From Sporosarcina sp. FSL W7-1349 (GTDB lineage Bacteria; Bacillota; Bacilli; Bacillales_A; Planococcaceae), in NCBI RefSeq assembly GCF_038003045.1, contig NZ_JBBOOK010000003.1, positions 1-64,000 on the forward strand: a stretch of DNA of 64,000 bases, written 5' to 3'. Made by a program: the position numbers and the translations under genes. Shown in pieces: positions 1 through 7,147 of the stretch; position 1 is the stretch's first letter; the number at the start of each line of letters is the position of its first letter. A model generated the notes under the pieces. The model was given only the letters and a program-made list of their open reading frames with translations, had not been told where the DNA came from and searched no databases.

Positions 1-84
1 ATACAAAGGTTGCATGGCTTGTGGCAGACAATGTTGGTTTTATCCGGTTTTGAGCGAACAAAATTAATTAATTTTGAAAAACGC

Positions 85-113
85 TTGAAATACTCGCTAG
101 ACTTTAGTATAAT
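85..113 (+). promoter_or_regulatory. Sigma-A promoter of the 5S rRNA-tRNA cluster
   Basis: TTGAAA at 85-90 and a perfect TATAAT at 108-113 are separated by exactly 17 bases, which is a near-consensus vegetative promoter. The predicted start is about 15 bases before the 5S gene. It would let the 5S and tRNAs be transcribed apart from any upstream rRNA genes; no 23S end is recognisable in the first 84 bases. Confidence 0.8.
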
Positions 114-135
114 AAGTCTTGTCTTGTGGAAAATA

Positions 136-252
136 GTCCAGTGCCGATGGCGAAGAGGTCACACCCGTTCCCATACCGAACACGGAAGTTAAGCTCTTCA
201 GCGCCGATGGTAGTCGGGGGCTTCCCCCTGTGAGAGTAGGACGTCGCTGGGC
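136..252 (+). rRNA. rrf: 5S ribosomal RNA
   Basis: This is a 5S rRNA of about 117 bases, part of the large ribosomal subunit. The conserved segment around CCGAACACGGAAGTTAAG is present at about 177-194. The ends pair (GTCCAGTG at the start with CGCTGGGC at the end) to form helix I. It is followed after about 40 bases by the tRNA cluster, the usual Bacillales arrangement. Confidence 0.95.
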
Positions 253-293
253 TGTCATTCCAAATGACTACTGAGTATTAGTAAAGTTATTAT

Positions 294-368
294 TCCGCAG
301 TAGCTCAGTGGTAGAGCAATCGGCTGTTAACCGATCGGTCGTAGGTTCGAATCCTACCTGCGGAGCCA
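294..368 (+). tRNA. tRNA-Asn (GTT)
   Basis: The cloverleaf has a TCCGCAG/CTGCGGA acceptor stem, anticodon loop CTGTTAA with GTT, the T-loop GGTTCGAATCC and an encoded CCA end. It is the first tRNA of the cluster. Confidence 0.95.
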
Positions 369-371
369 ATT

Positions 372-462
372 GGAGAGCTGTCCGAGTGGCCGAAGGAGCA
401 CGATTGGAAATCGTGTATACGCTAACCGCGTATCAAGGGTTCAAATCCCTTGCTCTCCGCCA
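372..462 (+). tRNA. tRNA-Ser (GGA)
   Basis: This is a class II tRNA with a long variable arm (about 418-437) and a GGAGAGC/GCTCTCC acceptor stem. The anticodon is GGA and CCA is encoded. Confidence 0.95.
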
Positions 463-485
463 GTTTTTATACCTTTATTGAATAT

Positions 486-560
486 GGCCCCTTGGTCAAG
501 CGGTTAAGACACCGCCCTTTCACGGCGGTAACACGGGTTCGAATCCCGTAGGGGTCACCA
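486..560 (+). tRNA. tRNA-Glu (TTC)
   Basis: The acceptor stem GGCCCCT pairs with AGGGGTC. The anticodon loop CTTTCAC gives TTC, and CCA is encoded. Confidence 0.95.
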
Positions 561-601
561 TTTTAATTCTCAATAAACCTTTATAGCTAATTGCGAATCC
601 T

Positions 602-726
602 GTTTAAAGCGGGAGAAGCAAGCAGGTCGAGGAAGCAATTGAGATAAAGAAGGAGCGTACCTTAGTACGTGACTGATTGAGCGAAAGCGGCTGACGAAGA
701 GATGCGCAGCTTAACACGCTTTAAAC
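602..726. repeat. Inverted-repeat-bounded intergenic element
   Basis: A 125-bp spacer between tRNA-Glu and tRNA-Val is bounded by a perfect 10-bp inverted repeat, GTTTAAAGCG at 602-611 and CGCTTTAAAC at 717-726. Inside is a small palindrome, GTAC...GTAC, around 656-669. It has no coding capacity. It looks like a small non-autonomous repeat or a processing spacer; other copies could not be checked. Confidence 0.55.
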
Positions 727-727
727 C

Positions 728-803
728 GGAGGATTAGCTCAGCTGGGAGAGCACCTGCCTTACAAGCAGGGGGTCGGCGGTTCGAACCCGTCATCCTCCA
801 CCA
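728..803 (+). tRNA. tRNA-Val (TAC)
   Basis: The acceptor stem GGAGGAT pairs with ATCCTCC. The anticodon loop CTTACAA gives TAC, and CCA is encoded. Confidence 0.95.
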
Positions 804-816
804 TAATATTATCGCG

Positions 817-905
817 GGTGGAGCAAATCGCATTACGAAGAATGCGATTAACACCGACAGCGAAGCGTAAGGTGTCCCTTATGCGAATTGCGTGAAAGTC
901 ATAAT
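817..905. other. Hairpin-rich spacer between tRNA-Val and tRNA-fMet
   Basis: This spacer contains two stem-loops: AATCGCAT pairing with ATGCGATT around 828-852, and ACACC pairing with GGTGT around 851-875. No gene is visible. It may help process the tRNA precursor or be a decayed repeat. Confidence 0.35.
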
Positions 906-923
906 GCTTTTGAATACTATCGT

Positions 924-999
<76 letters not shown>

Positions 1000-1001
1000 A
1001 T

Positions 1002-1077
1002 GGTCCCGTGGTGTAGCGGTTAACATGCCTGCCTGTCACGCAGGAGATCGCCGGTTCGATCCCGGTCGGGACCGCCA
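1002..1077 (+). tRNA. tRNA-Asp (GTC)
   Basis: The acceptor stem GGTCCCG pairs with CGGGACC. The anticodon loop CTGTCAC gives GTC, and CCA is encoded. Confidence 0.95.
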
Positions 1078-1143
1078 TTTGTTTTTTATACATAGGTTTG
1101 AACAGAATATTCAATACCGATTCAAATCTAATAAATATTATGT

Positions 1144-1219
1144 GGCTCAGTAGCTCAGTCGGTAGAGCAAAGGACTGAAAATCCTTGTGTCGGCGGTTCG
1201 ATTCCGTCCTGAGCCACCA
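1144..1219 (+). tRNA. tRNA-Phe (GAA)
   Basis: The acceptor stem GGCTCAG pairs with CTGAGCC. The anticodon loop CTGAAAA gives GAA, and CCA is encoded. Confidence 0.95.
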
Positions 1220-1231
1220 TTTAATCACCGT

Positions 1232-1307
<76 letters not shown>

Positions 1308-1314
1308 TACCCTA

Positions 1315-1399
1315 GGTGGGGTAGCGAAGTGGCTAAACGCGGCGGACTGTAAATCCGCTCCCTCCGGGTTCGGCGGTTCGAATCCGTCCCCCACCACCA
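1315..1399 (+). tRNA. tRNA-Tyr (GTA)
   Basis: This is a class II tRNA with an extended variable arm and a GGTGGGG acceptor stem. The anticodon loop CTGTAAA gives GTA, and CCA is encoded. Confidence 0.95.
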
Positions 1400-1405
1400 T
1401 TTTAC

Positions 1406-1479
1406 AGGGGCATAGTTTAACGGTAGAATAGAGGTCTCCAAAACCTTTGGTGTGGGTTCGATTCCTACTGCCCCTGCCA
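1406..1479 (+). tRNA. tRNA-Trp (CCA)
   Basis: The acceptor stem AGGGGCA pairs with TGCCCCT. The anticodon loop CTCCAAA gives CCA, and the CCA end is encoded. Confidence 0.95.
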
Positions 1480-1509
1480 TTTATTCTAGCTATTTCTAGC
1501 CAACCTTAT

Positions 1510-1586
1510 GGCGGTTGTGGCGAAGTGGTTAACGCATCGGATTGTGGTTCCGACATTCGAGGGTTCGATTCCCTTCAGCCGCCCCA
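1510..1586 (+). tRNA. tRNA-His (GTG), first copy
   Basis: The anticodon loop TTGTGGT gives GTG. An extra 5' G at 1510 can pair with discriminator C1583, the hallmark G-1 of tRNA-His. CCA is encoded. A nearly identical copy follows 29 bases later. Confidence 0.94.
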
Positions 1587-1615
1587 TCCATGTTGTGAAC
1601 ACGTTATATTATAGT

Positions 1616-1692
1616 GGCGATTGTGGCGAAGTGGTTAACGCATCGGATTGTGGTTCCGACATTCGAGGGTTCGATTCCCTTCAGTCGCCCCA
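1616..1692 (+). tRNA. tRNA-His (GTG), second copy
   Basis: This is a tandem duplicate of the preceding tRNA-His. The visible difference is a compensated acceptor-stem pair (G:C in the first copy, A:T here), so the fold is kept. G-1, discriminator C and CCA are all present. Confidence 0.94.
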
Positions 1693-1699
1693 TTAATTT

Positions 1700-1771
1700 T
1701 GGGGTATAGCCAAGCGGTAAGGCAACGGACTTTGACTCCGTCATTCGTTGGTTCGAATCCAGCTACCCCAG
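1700..1771 (+). tRNA. tRNA-Gln (TTG), no encoded CCA
   Basis: The acceptor stem TGGGGTA pairs with TACCCCA, and the anticodon loop CTTTGAC gives TTG. After discriminator G1771 the sequence is TAG, so CCA must be added by nucleotidyltransferase, unlike most genes of the cluster. Confidence 0.93.
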
Positions 1772-1776
1772 TAGTT

Positions 1777-1851
1777 GCGGAAGTAGTTCAGTGGTAGAAT
1801 ACGACCTTGCCAAGGTCGGGGTCGCGGGTTCGAATCCCGTCTTCCGCTCCA
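1777..1851 (+). tRNA. tRNA-Gly (GCC)
   Basis: The acceptor stem GCGGAAG pairs with CTTCCGC. The anticodon loop TTGCCAA gives GCC, and CCA is encoded. Confidence 0.95.
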
Positions 1852-1861
1852 CTTTTTCTAC

Positions 1862-1935
1862 GGCGGCATAGCCAAGCGGTAAGGCACGGGTCTGCAACAC
1901 CCTTACCACCGGTTCGATTCCGGTTGCCGCCTCCA
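1862..1935 (+). tRNA. tRNA-Cys (GCA)
   Basis: The acceptor stem GGCGGCA pairs with TGCCGCC. The anticodon loop CTGCAAC gives GCA, and CCA is encoded. Confidence 0.95.
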
Positions 1936-1963
1936 GATTTTATGCTTCGTAACTTTATATTAT

Positions 1964-2044
1964 GCCCGAGTGGTGGAATGGCAGACACGTCGCACTCAAA
2001 ATGCGATGCCGCGAGGCGTGCCGGTTCAAGTCCGGCCTCGGGTA
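1964..2044 (+). tRNA. tRNA-Leu (CAA)
   Basis: This is a class II tRNA with a long variable arm. The acceptor stem GCCCGAG pairs with CTCGGGT (terminal G:T), and the anticodon loop CTCAAAA gives CAA. Discriminator A2044 is followed by TCCA, so a canonical CCA is not in register. It is the last tRNA before the terminator. Confidence 0.9.
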
Positions 2045-2051
2045 TCCACGA

Positions 2052-2084
2052 AAAACGATACAACTTTGGTTGTATCGTTTTTTA
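2052..2084 (+). terminator. Rho-independent terminator of the tRNA cluster
   Basis: A hairpin AAACGATACAAC / GTTGTATCGTTT with a short loop is followed by a T run. It starts 7 bases after tRNA-Leu. Confidence 0.9.
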
Positions 2085-2291
2085 TTTATTTGCTGGAGGA
2101 AACAGGTTTGAGAAATGCTCCTGCTCGCCAATGCTCTTCAAACTGTTTTAGAGTGCGGTCCAGTCATCAGTCCATTCCCTTCTCTGCCCACTGCTTTACT
2201 CCCCCGCTTGAACCCATCTGAAGCGCTTCTCCGTATGAATATTACCCATTTCCTTACAAGGATAAAAAAGTCCCCACTGAATAAAAACTCT

Positions 2292-2317
2292 TGTAAGATT
2301 TATCTATCTGGAACGTC
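2292..2317 (+). promoter_or_regulatory. ECF-type promoter (probable autoregulation)
   Basis: TGTAAG (2292-2297) followed after 16 bases by CGTC (2314-2317) resembles the -35 TGAAAC / -10 CGTC elements of Bacillus ECF sigma factors. It lies just ahead of an ECF sigma gene, which points to autoregulation. Its predicted start near 2324 also argues that the sigma gene begins at GTG 2344, not at the upstream ATG 2320. The rest of 2085-2290 shows no gene. Confidence 0.5.
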
Positions 2318-2343
2318 TAATGAATAAAGGGAGGGAACACGAT

Positions 2344-2868
2344 GTGACTCGGCATTCAATTGAGGACTGGTTTCATCAATATGAGAGAGAGGTTACCAGT
2401 TTTTTGATTTATTTTACCGGACGGATGGATGTGGAAGATCTAGTCCAGGATACTTTCATGATTGCCCTGAAAAAGTTGTCTACCTTTAAAGGGGATGCTC
2501 ATCCGAAGACATGGCTGATTTCCATTGCGCGCAATCAGGTGCTGGATACGTATCGCAGGCGGCAGCGTTGGTCACGGCTTGCTCATTTGCTGGGTGCTGA
2601 GCAAAGGGGGATGGACGAGGTGGAAGGGCAGCTGATCCGCAGCCAGGCTACAGAGGAGCTTTATCGGGCTATTCGTCGCCTTTCCCCGAAGCCTCGGGAA
2701 TTGGTCATTCTCCGAGGGATCTTGGAGCTGTCTTCGAAAGAGGCTGCCACCATTTTGAACAGCACGGATAATGCAGTGAATGTTATGTATCATCGGGCAC
2801 TAAAGAAGCTTAAACAAGTATTGGAAGAGGAGGAAACTGCCAATGGACGAGATAAAGGAATTACGTAA
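2344..2868 (+). CDS. ECF-family RNA polymerase sigma factor
   Basis: This is a group 4 (extracytoplasmic function) sigma factor of 174 residues. It would direct RNA polymerase to a small stress or envelope regulon. Region 2 covers about residues 10-75, with a typical DVEDLVQDTF stretch and a downstream TWLISIARNQVLDTYRR. Region 4 covers about 110-160, where SSKEAATILNSTDNAVNV is the helix-turn-helix. GTG 2344 was chosen because GGGAGGG lies 7-8 bases upstream and the ECF promoter would start RNA after the alternative ATG at 2320. The gene overlaps the next one by 26 bases, as sigma/regulator pairs often do. It is YlaC/SigX-like in size, but the exact group is unclear. Confidence 0.9.
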   Translation: MTRHSIEDWFHQYEREVTSFLIYFTGRMDVEDLVQDTFMIALKKLSTFKGDAHPKTWLISIARNQVLDTYRRRQRWSRLAHLLGAEQRGMDEVEGQLIRSQATEELYRAIRRLSPKPRELVILRGILELSSKEAATILNSTDNAVNVMYHRALKKLKQVLEEEETANGRDKGIT

Positions 2869-3730
2869 TCAGCTTACAAGCCTTCCGCAACATTCATTAC
2901 CAGAAGAAAAAAAGAAAGCCATCCTACGACACCTGGCTGGATCTGAGGAAGAACAGAACCGAAAAAAGCGGATTGCTCCACTGCTGTCTTCCATTGGAAT
3001 TGCAGTAATCCTTTTGATGTTATTTCTATCACAAAGCGGAAATCCGCTTCATTGGAATGTGGGACAGCAACGTCAATTGGCAGACTACGGAAACGTGTTC
3101 TCCGCTCCTCCATATGAGCTGATCGGAGTGGAAGGCAAGGTAGGCATTCTCGGCCCGGCCCATTTTGTGGCAGAGGACCAGCGCCGGGTCGCCAAATTGA
3201 TGCTCTTTTTCTGGGGCACACCGGCTTTGGCGGATGAACCGTTCAAAGTAGAAGCTACCAATGCACAGGGAGAGCGTATTACTTTATCCGAAGGATTCCT
3301 GAGCAAACCATTATACGAAGAGGATGCCCATGCGTTGACGACATTCGCACCTTTCCCGAAAGAGGGAGATTGGCAAGTGTCCTTCTATGTAGGCACAGAG
3401 CTGTTTGAGGAGTTCACCGTCGATGTCCTGCCACCTTTTCCTCAAACGGAGACCTATACATTGACGGATTCCCCGATGGAAATGAAACCGGGCGTGGAAA
3501 CAGAAGTGTTCATTGAAAAGCATAACGATGGAAAAGGGGAGATTTCCGTTGAAGTGAGAACTTCGAAAGGTGAGCTTGTTTCCACTCAAATATTTCAGCG
3601 GGATGGGGAGGCCGTTCATGCACCTACAGCGAAAAAACTGCTATTCTATCATGGCACTTTGAGCTTCCCGGAAAAAGGGGAATGGTTCCTAGTGATCGAC
3701 GGTGAGAAAACAGGTACTTTTCAAAATTGA
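2843..3730 (+). CDS. Single-span membrane protein, probable sigma regulator
   Basis: This is a 295-residue protein with a charged N-terminal segment (about 1-43), one transmembrane helix (about 44-62) and a large extracytoplasmic C-terminal domain. It starts inside the sigma gene behind GAGGAGG, so the two are translationally linked. By position and topology it is likely the cognate anti-sigma factor or sensor. The outer domain (about 85-295) is predicted beta-rich and loosely recalls DUF4871-type domains of Bacillus, but this assignment is uncertain. No classical zinc-binding anti-sigma HxxxCxxC motif is visible. Confidence 0.75.
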   Translation: MDEIKELRNQLTSLPQHSLPEEKKKAILRHLAGSEEEQNRKKRIAPLLSSIGIAVILLMLFLSQSGNPLHWNVGQQRQLADYGNVFSAPPYELIGVEGKVGILGPAHFVAEDQRRVAKLMLFFWGTPALADEPFKVEATNAQGERITLSEGFLSKPLYEEDAHALTTFAPFPKEGDWQVSFYVGTELFEEFTVDVLPPFPQTETYTLTDSPMEMKPGVETEVFIEKHNDGKGEISVEVRTSKGELVSTQIFQRDGEAVHAPTAKKLLFYHGTLSFPEKGEWFLVIDGEKTGTFQN

Positions 3731-3764
3731 AAACGCTCCTTCCGCCGAAGCGGAGGAGCGTTTT
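3731..3764 (+). terminator. Terminator of the sigma operon
   Basis: The stem AAACGCTCCT TCCGC / GCGGAGGAGCGTTTT begins directly after the stop codon. The following 3767-3938 holds no gene that I can see. Confidence 0.88.
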
Positions 3765-3938
3765 CCATAGGGGGGACCGATACTAAATTGCTTGTCAGGT
3801 AATGGTTGCGTTGCCTGTAGTCGGATATCGGGAATGGGTCACAATATAAATGGGTACAGGTCATTGGTTGATCTCCATTAAATTGGACTGTAGATCCCGT
3901 GCCCTATGCCTTGGAAAGGACTCTCACCTTACCAAGGT

Positions 3939-4454
3939 TTAGAAATAGGCCGCGTCGTCGAAATCCAGTTCAATCGCATAGTTTTTCGCGTTGATGCGAT
4001 TGGATAATTGGTGCGCGTCTTTTTCGGCCTGTAATGCTTTTAGTCTGTACTCTTCCGGATCAAACAAGGCGATGCGGTAGAAAGTTGTATTTTCCCCGTA
4101 GCCGAATTGGATTTCTTCTTTATCAGCCGAGGCCAGCTCTTTAAAAAAGCTGGCCTTTGCCCGAAGCTGGGTCGCTAGTTCAATCGCTTCGACAATCGCT
4201 AGTTGCTGTCCTTGGAATTCAATCGAATGGTCGATATTCGCACGGTACATGAGACGATCGAGCACGCGGCTATCTAAACGGACTTGCTCCAATTCAGCTT
4301 CGACCAATGGTAAAGTACGGGGCCCTGTGACGGGTGTTTTCCCTTTTTCTACCGTTGTAAAAGCGACCCGCCGCATTTCCATTTCCAATTCATGAATCTT
4401 CTTTTTGAGAATGCTCTTCAATTTTACGGCTTCCGCCAATGTAATCTTTCCCAT
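3939..4454 (-). CDS. DIP1984-like helical protein of unknown function
   Basis: This is a 171-residue hydrophilic protein, predicted almost wholly helical. Its pattern (LAEAVKLKSILKKKIHELE near the start, then RANIDHSIEFQGQQL and EAIELATQLR) resembles the DIP1984/septicolysin-like family, but the match is from memory and weak. The ATG at 4454 is preceded by GGAGGAG at 7 bases, which rules out the longer frame starting at 4508 inside the upstream gene. It follows the B3/B4 gene by 19 bases and is probably cotranscribed with it. The cellular role is unknown. Confidence 0.7.
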   Translation of the reverse strand: MGKITLAEAVKLKSILKKKIHELEMEMRRVAFTTVEKGKTPVTGPRTLPLVEAELEQVRLDSRVLDRLMYRANIDHSIEFQGQQLAIVEAIELATQLRAKASFFKELASADKEEIQFGYGENTTFYRIALFDPEEYRLKALQAEKDAHQLSNRINAKNYAIELDFDDAAYF

Positions 4455-4473
4455 TTGCTTCTCCTCCAGCAGC

Positions 4474-5178
4474 CTATGGCTCAATGGTAATGACGTGCTC
4501 ATCTGCATGTAAAACGAATGATTGTGAGTCTCCTCCGCTAATACTGGTGAACATATTGGCGCAGGCGGTGGTCAGTTCGAGCGCCTCCTCTGCATCCATG
4601 GAAGGCCGGATGAAGAATATTTGTAGGGCAGAGGTCGTCTCTTGCGTAACTGCCGTTCGAATTGAATCTACAAAAGGGCTTCCAAACGGGCTGTAATCAT
4701 CTTGCAGCAATAAAATGCCGGACAGGGAGTTGAAGCGTCCATTCAATCCTTCATAGCCATCCTCTTCGGAACCGACAGATACGCGGATATTGCCGATAGT
4801 CTTCTCAAAGTCATAGATGCCTACGGGAATTTCATATTGCAAGGAGAAGAAGTTATTCAAATCGACCGCACTGTGGAACGGTTGGATATAATTTTGTTTT
4901 TTCACGCGGCGCATCAGGGCTTCGACAGAAGGGCGATACCGGTTTGGATCTGCCCCTAATGATTTCCAGACACTGCGCCATTCTTTGATTCCGACGTAGT
5001 CGGCAAGTGGCTTGTCTTCCATTTCAAAGAAAAGTTGTTCTTGGAAAAGTTGCAGTCTTCCTTTTAGCATTTGAGGCGATTCTTCCACTGTAATTTTGGT
5101 ATAATAATTAATGCCCATTTTCAAATCGGGCATGTCGGTCAGTAGTTTCTGATCCATTTCAATTATCAATGACATCAC
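4474..5178 (-). CDS. B3/B4 (PheT editing-like) domain protein
   Basis: This 234-residue protein matches stand-alone B3/B4 proteins, related to the editing and tRNA-binding module of the phenylalanyl-tRNA synthetase beta chain. Characteristic stretches are EWRSVWKSLGADPNRYRPS, then EALMRRV, AVDLNNFFSLQYEIPVGIYD and FGSPFVDSIRTAVT. Such proteins are suspected trans-editing factors for mischarged tRNA, but this one is unproven. The start is GTG 5178 or the adjacent ATG 5175, with only a weak SD. It is divergent from queG across 48 bases, so the two promoters must overlap, and it is followed by the helical protein gene. Confidence 0.8.
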   Translation of the reverse strand: MMSLIIEMDQKLLTDMPDLKMGINYYTKITVEESPQMLKGRLQLFQEQLFFEMEDKPLADYVGIKEWRSVWKSLGADPNRYRPSVEALMRRVKKQNYIQPFHSAVDLNNFFSLQYEIPVGIYDFEKTIGNIRVSVGSEEDGYEGLNGRFNSLSGILLLQDDYSPFGSPFVDSIRTAVTQETTSALQIFFIRPSMDAEEALELTTACANMFTSISGGDSQSFVLHADEHVITIEP

Positions 5179-5226
5179 CCTTGTCTTGGTTTTATAGTAA
5201 TCTTAGCATAAAGGAGGCGACAGAGG

Positions 5227-6360
5227 GTGAATGCTGTTCAGCTGCAAGAAGCGATCCGGACGTATGCGGCTTCCATCGGCATCGACAAAATTGGTTTTAC
5301 GACAGCAGCCCCATTCCGGGAAATGAAAAACCGATTAAGGCGGCAACAGGAATTAGGCTACCAGTCCGGTTTCGAGGAAAAAGACTTGGATAAGCGGACA
5401 GAACCGGCGTTGCTTCTGAATGAGGCGGAGAGCATCATTTCCATTGCAATCGCCTATCCATCCAAAATGCAGGATGCCCCGAAAGGAAAAAAAGGGGATC
5501 GGCGCGGGCTCTTTTGCCGTGCATCCTGGGGAATGGACTATCATACAGTGCTTCGGGAGAAATTGCAGCTTCTGGAGCAATATATAAAGGAATACGCGCC
5601 AACTGCCCAGTTGCGTTCGATGGTCGATACGGGAGAACTCGTGGACCGTGCAGTAGCGGAGCGCGCGGGGATCGGTTGGTCGGGTAAAAACTGTTCCATT
5701 ATTACACCGGAGTTCGGTTCCTATGTGTACTTAGGTGAAATGATCACAAACATACCATTCGAGCCGGATGTACCGATGGAAGACGAATGCGGCGATTGTA
5801 AGCTGTGCCTGGATGCGTGCCCGACCGGTGCCTTGATCCAAGGTGGCCAACTGAATGCACAGCGCTGTATCGCGTTTCTGACGCAAACAAAAACAGCGAT
5901 TCATGAAGAATTTCGTGTGGAAATCGGGAACCGCCTGTATGGATGTGATACATGCCAAACGGTCTGCCCGAAGAATAGAAGGAAATATAATTTGCATCAG
6001 CCTGCTTTCCAACCGGATCCGGAACTGGCCAAGCCATTGCTGGAACCATTGCTGCAATTATCGAACCGGCAGTTCAAAGACCGTTTTGGCCATGTCTCGG
6101 GTTCGTGGCGAGGGAAAAATCCGATCCAACGGAATGCCATCATTGCATTGGCGCATTTTAAAGAGGAAGCGGCCGTTCCTGCGCTGATCACCTTATTGAA
6201 AGAGGATCCCCGTCCTGTCATTCGGGGCACCGCGGCGTGGGCGCTCGGAGAAATCAGAACGGAAACCGGCAATTCCGCGATGGAAGAAGCATTGCTGCTG
6301 GAACAAGACGATGCCGTCCGGGAAGAACTTGAGAAGGCAATCGAGAAACAGCTTAACTAG
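5227..6360 (+). CDS. queG: Epoxyqueuosine reductase QueG
   Basis: QueG carries out the last step of queuosine synthesis, reducing epoxyqueuosine in the wobble position of tRNA, and uses cobalamin and two 4Fe-4S clusters. The protein has 377 residues. The ferredoxin motifs are C188-x2-C191-x2-C194-x3-C198 and C240-x2-C243-x3-C247, with a further C214. VDTGE places the family's catalytic acid at D134. The C-terminal part (about 270-377) has HEAT-like helices that bind tRNA. The GTG start has a strong AAGGAGG about 9 bases upstream. It is followed by trmL after 13 bases, giving an operon of two anticodon-loop modification enzymes. Confidence 0.95.
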   Translation: MNAVQLQEAIRTYAASIGIDKIGFTTAAPFREMKNRLRRQQELGYQSGFEEKDLDKRTEPALLLNEAESIISIAIAYPSKMQDAPKGKKGDRRGLFCRASWGMDYHTVLREKLQLLEQYIKEYAPTAQLRSMVDTGELVDRAVAERAGIGWSGKNCSIITPEFGSYVYLGEMITNIPFEPDVPMEDECGDCKLCLDACPTGALIQGGQLNAQRCIAFLTQTKTAIHEEFRVEIGNRLYGCDTCQTVCPKNRRKYNLHQPAFQPDPELAKPLLEPLLQLSNRQFKDRFGHVSGSWRGKNPIQRNAIIALAHFKEEAAVPALITLLKEDPRPVIRGTAAWALGEIRTETGNSAMEEALLLEQDDAVREELEKAIEKQLN

Positions 6361-6373
6361 AGGAAGTGTAGAG

Positions 6374-6847
6374 ATGACGATCCATGTTGCTTTATTTGAA
6401 CCGCTCATTCCAGCCAATACGGGGAATATCGCGCGAACTTGCGCGGGGACGGGGACGAAACTCCATTTGATTAAACCGCTCGGATTTTCGACGGATGATA
6501 AAATGTTGAAACGGGCAGGGCTCGATTATTGGGAGTTTGTCGATATCCGTTATCATGATGGAATTGAGGAGTTATTCGCTTCCTTCCCCAATGCGGAGTT
6601 TTACTTTATTACGAAATTCGGGACGAAGCCGTACAGCTCTTTCGATTTTTCGGATGAATCGAAGGATCTCTTCTTTGTTTTTGGAAAAGAGACGACCGGA
6701 CTGCCGGATGAGCTTATCGAAAGCCGTCCGGAGCAATGTTTGCGCATTCCGATGAACGACAATATCCGTTCTTTGAATTTGTCGAATACCGCCTCCATCC
6801 TGATCTATGAAGCGCTTCGGCAACAAAATTTTCCGGGATTAGTATAA
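6374..6847 (+). CDS. trmL: tRNA (cytidine/uridine-34-2'-O)-methyltransferase TrmL
   Basis: This SPOUT-class methyltransferase of 157 residues modifies the wobble ribose of tRNA-Leu species in characterised homologues. The trefoil-knot signatures are visible: N-terminal EPLIPANTGNIARTCAGTG, central FGKETTGLPDELI and C-terminal IPMNDNIRSLNLSNTASI. ATG 6374 sits after AGGAAGTG and directly behind queG. The pair acts on position 34 of different tRNAs. Confidence 0.93.
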   Translation: MTIHVALFEPLIPANTGNIARTCAGTGTKLHLIKPLGFSTDDKMLKRAGLDYWEFVDIRYHDGIEELFASFPNAEFYFITKFGTKPYSSFDFSDESKDLFFVFGKETTGLPDELIESRPEQCLRIPMNDNIRSLNLSNTASILIYEALRQQNFPGLV

Positions 6848-6848
6848 A

Positions 6849-6882
6849 AAAACGGGACTGCCTAATGGCTTGTCCCGTTTTC
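6849..6882. terminator. Bidirectional terminator between trmL and a small gene
   Basis: The stem AACGGGAC / GTCCCGTT is flanked by A and T runs. It can stop trmL transcription on the plus strand and the small minus-strand gene at 6888-6986. Confidence 0.85.
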
Positions 6883-6887
6883 AGCAA

Positions 6888-6986
6888 TCATCCTTTTTTA
6901 ACTTTGCCCGGTTTGTCTTCGTATCCACCGGTGAAAATAGCGGATAGGAATGCGAAGCAAACAGCTATTATAAGAATTAGAGTCAT
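6888..6986 (-). CDS. Small single-span membrane protein (32 aa)
   Basis: This 32-codon gene begins ATG after GGGAGGT with 7-bases spacing. It encodes one hydrophobic helix (about residues 2-19) and a charged tail with sequence YEDKPGKVKK. The good ribosome site and the terminator directly downstream support a real gene. I do not recognise the family. It may be a small subunit or regulator of a membrane complex. Confidence 0.6.
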   Translation of the reverse strand: MTLILIIAVCFAFLSAIFTGGYEDKPGKVKKG

Positions 6987-7147
6987 GGAAAATACCTCCC
7001 GTTATGTCAGTTGTTCTTTGTTTATTATACCCCAGTTTTTGATGAATTGGTATAGCGGGCCGGTAAATTTGTGACAAAGAGGGGAAAAGTGAAACTTTTG
7101 ATCCCGTGGAGCGTATAAGAACTAATGGATTGAGGAGGGACAGCATT

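Noticed and set aside
10..192. 60-codon open frame at the left edge
   Set aside because: It overlaps the 5S promoter and 5S gene.
1964..2084. Attachment site or integrated element at the end of the tRNA cluster
   Set aside because: No integrase gene and no repeat of the tRNA 3' end is seen downstream.
2115..2327. 70-codon open frame upstream of the sigma gene
   Set aside because: It has no SD, and lies between the tRNA terminator and the ECF promoter; composition is not protein-like.
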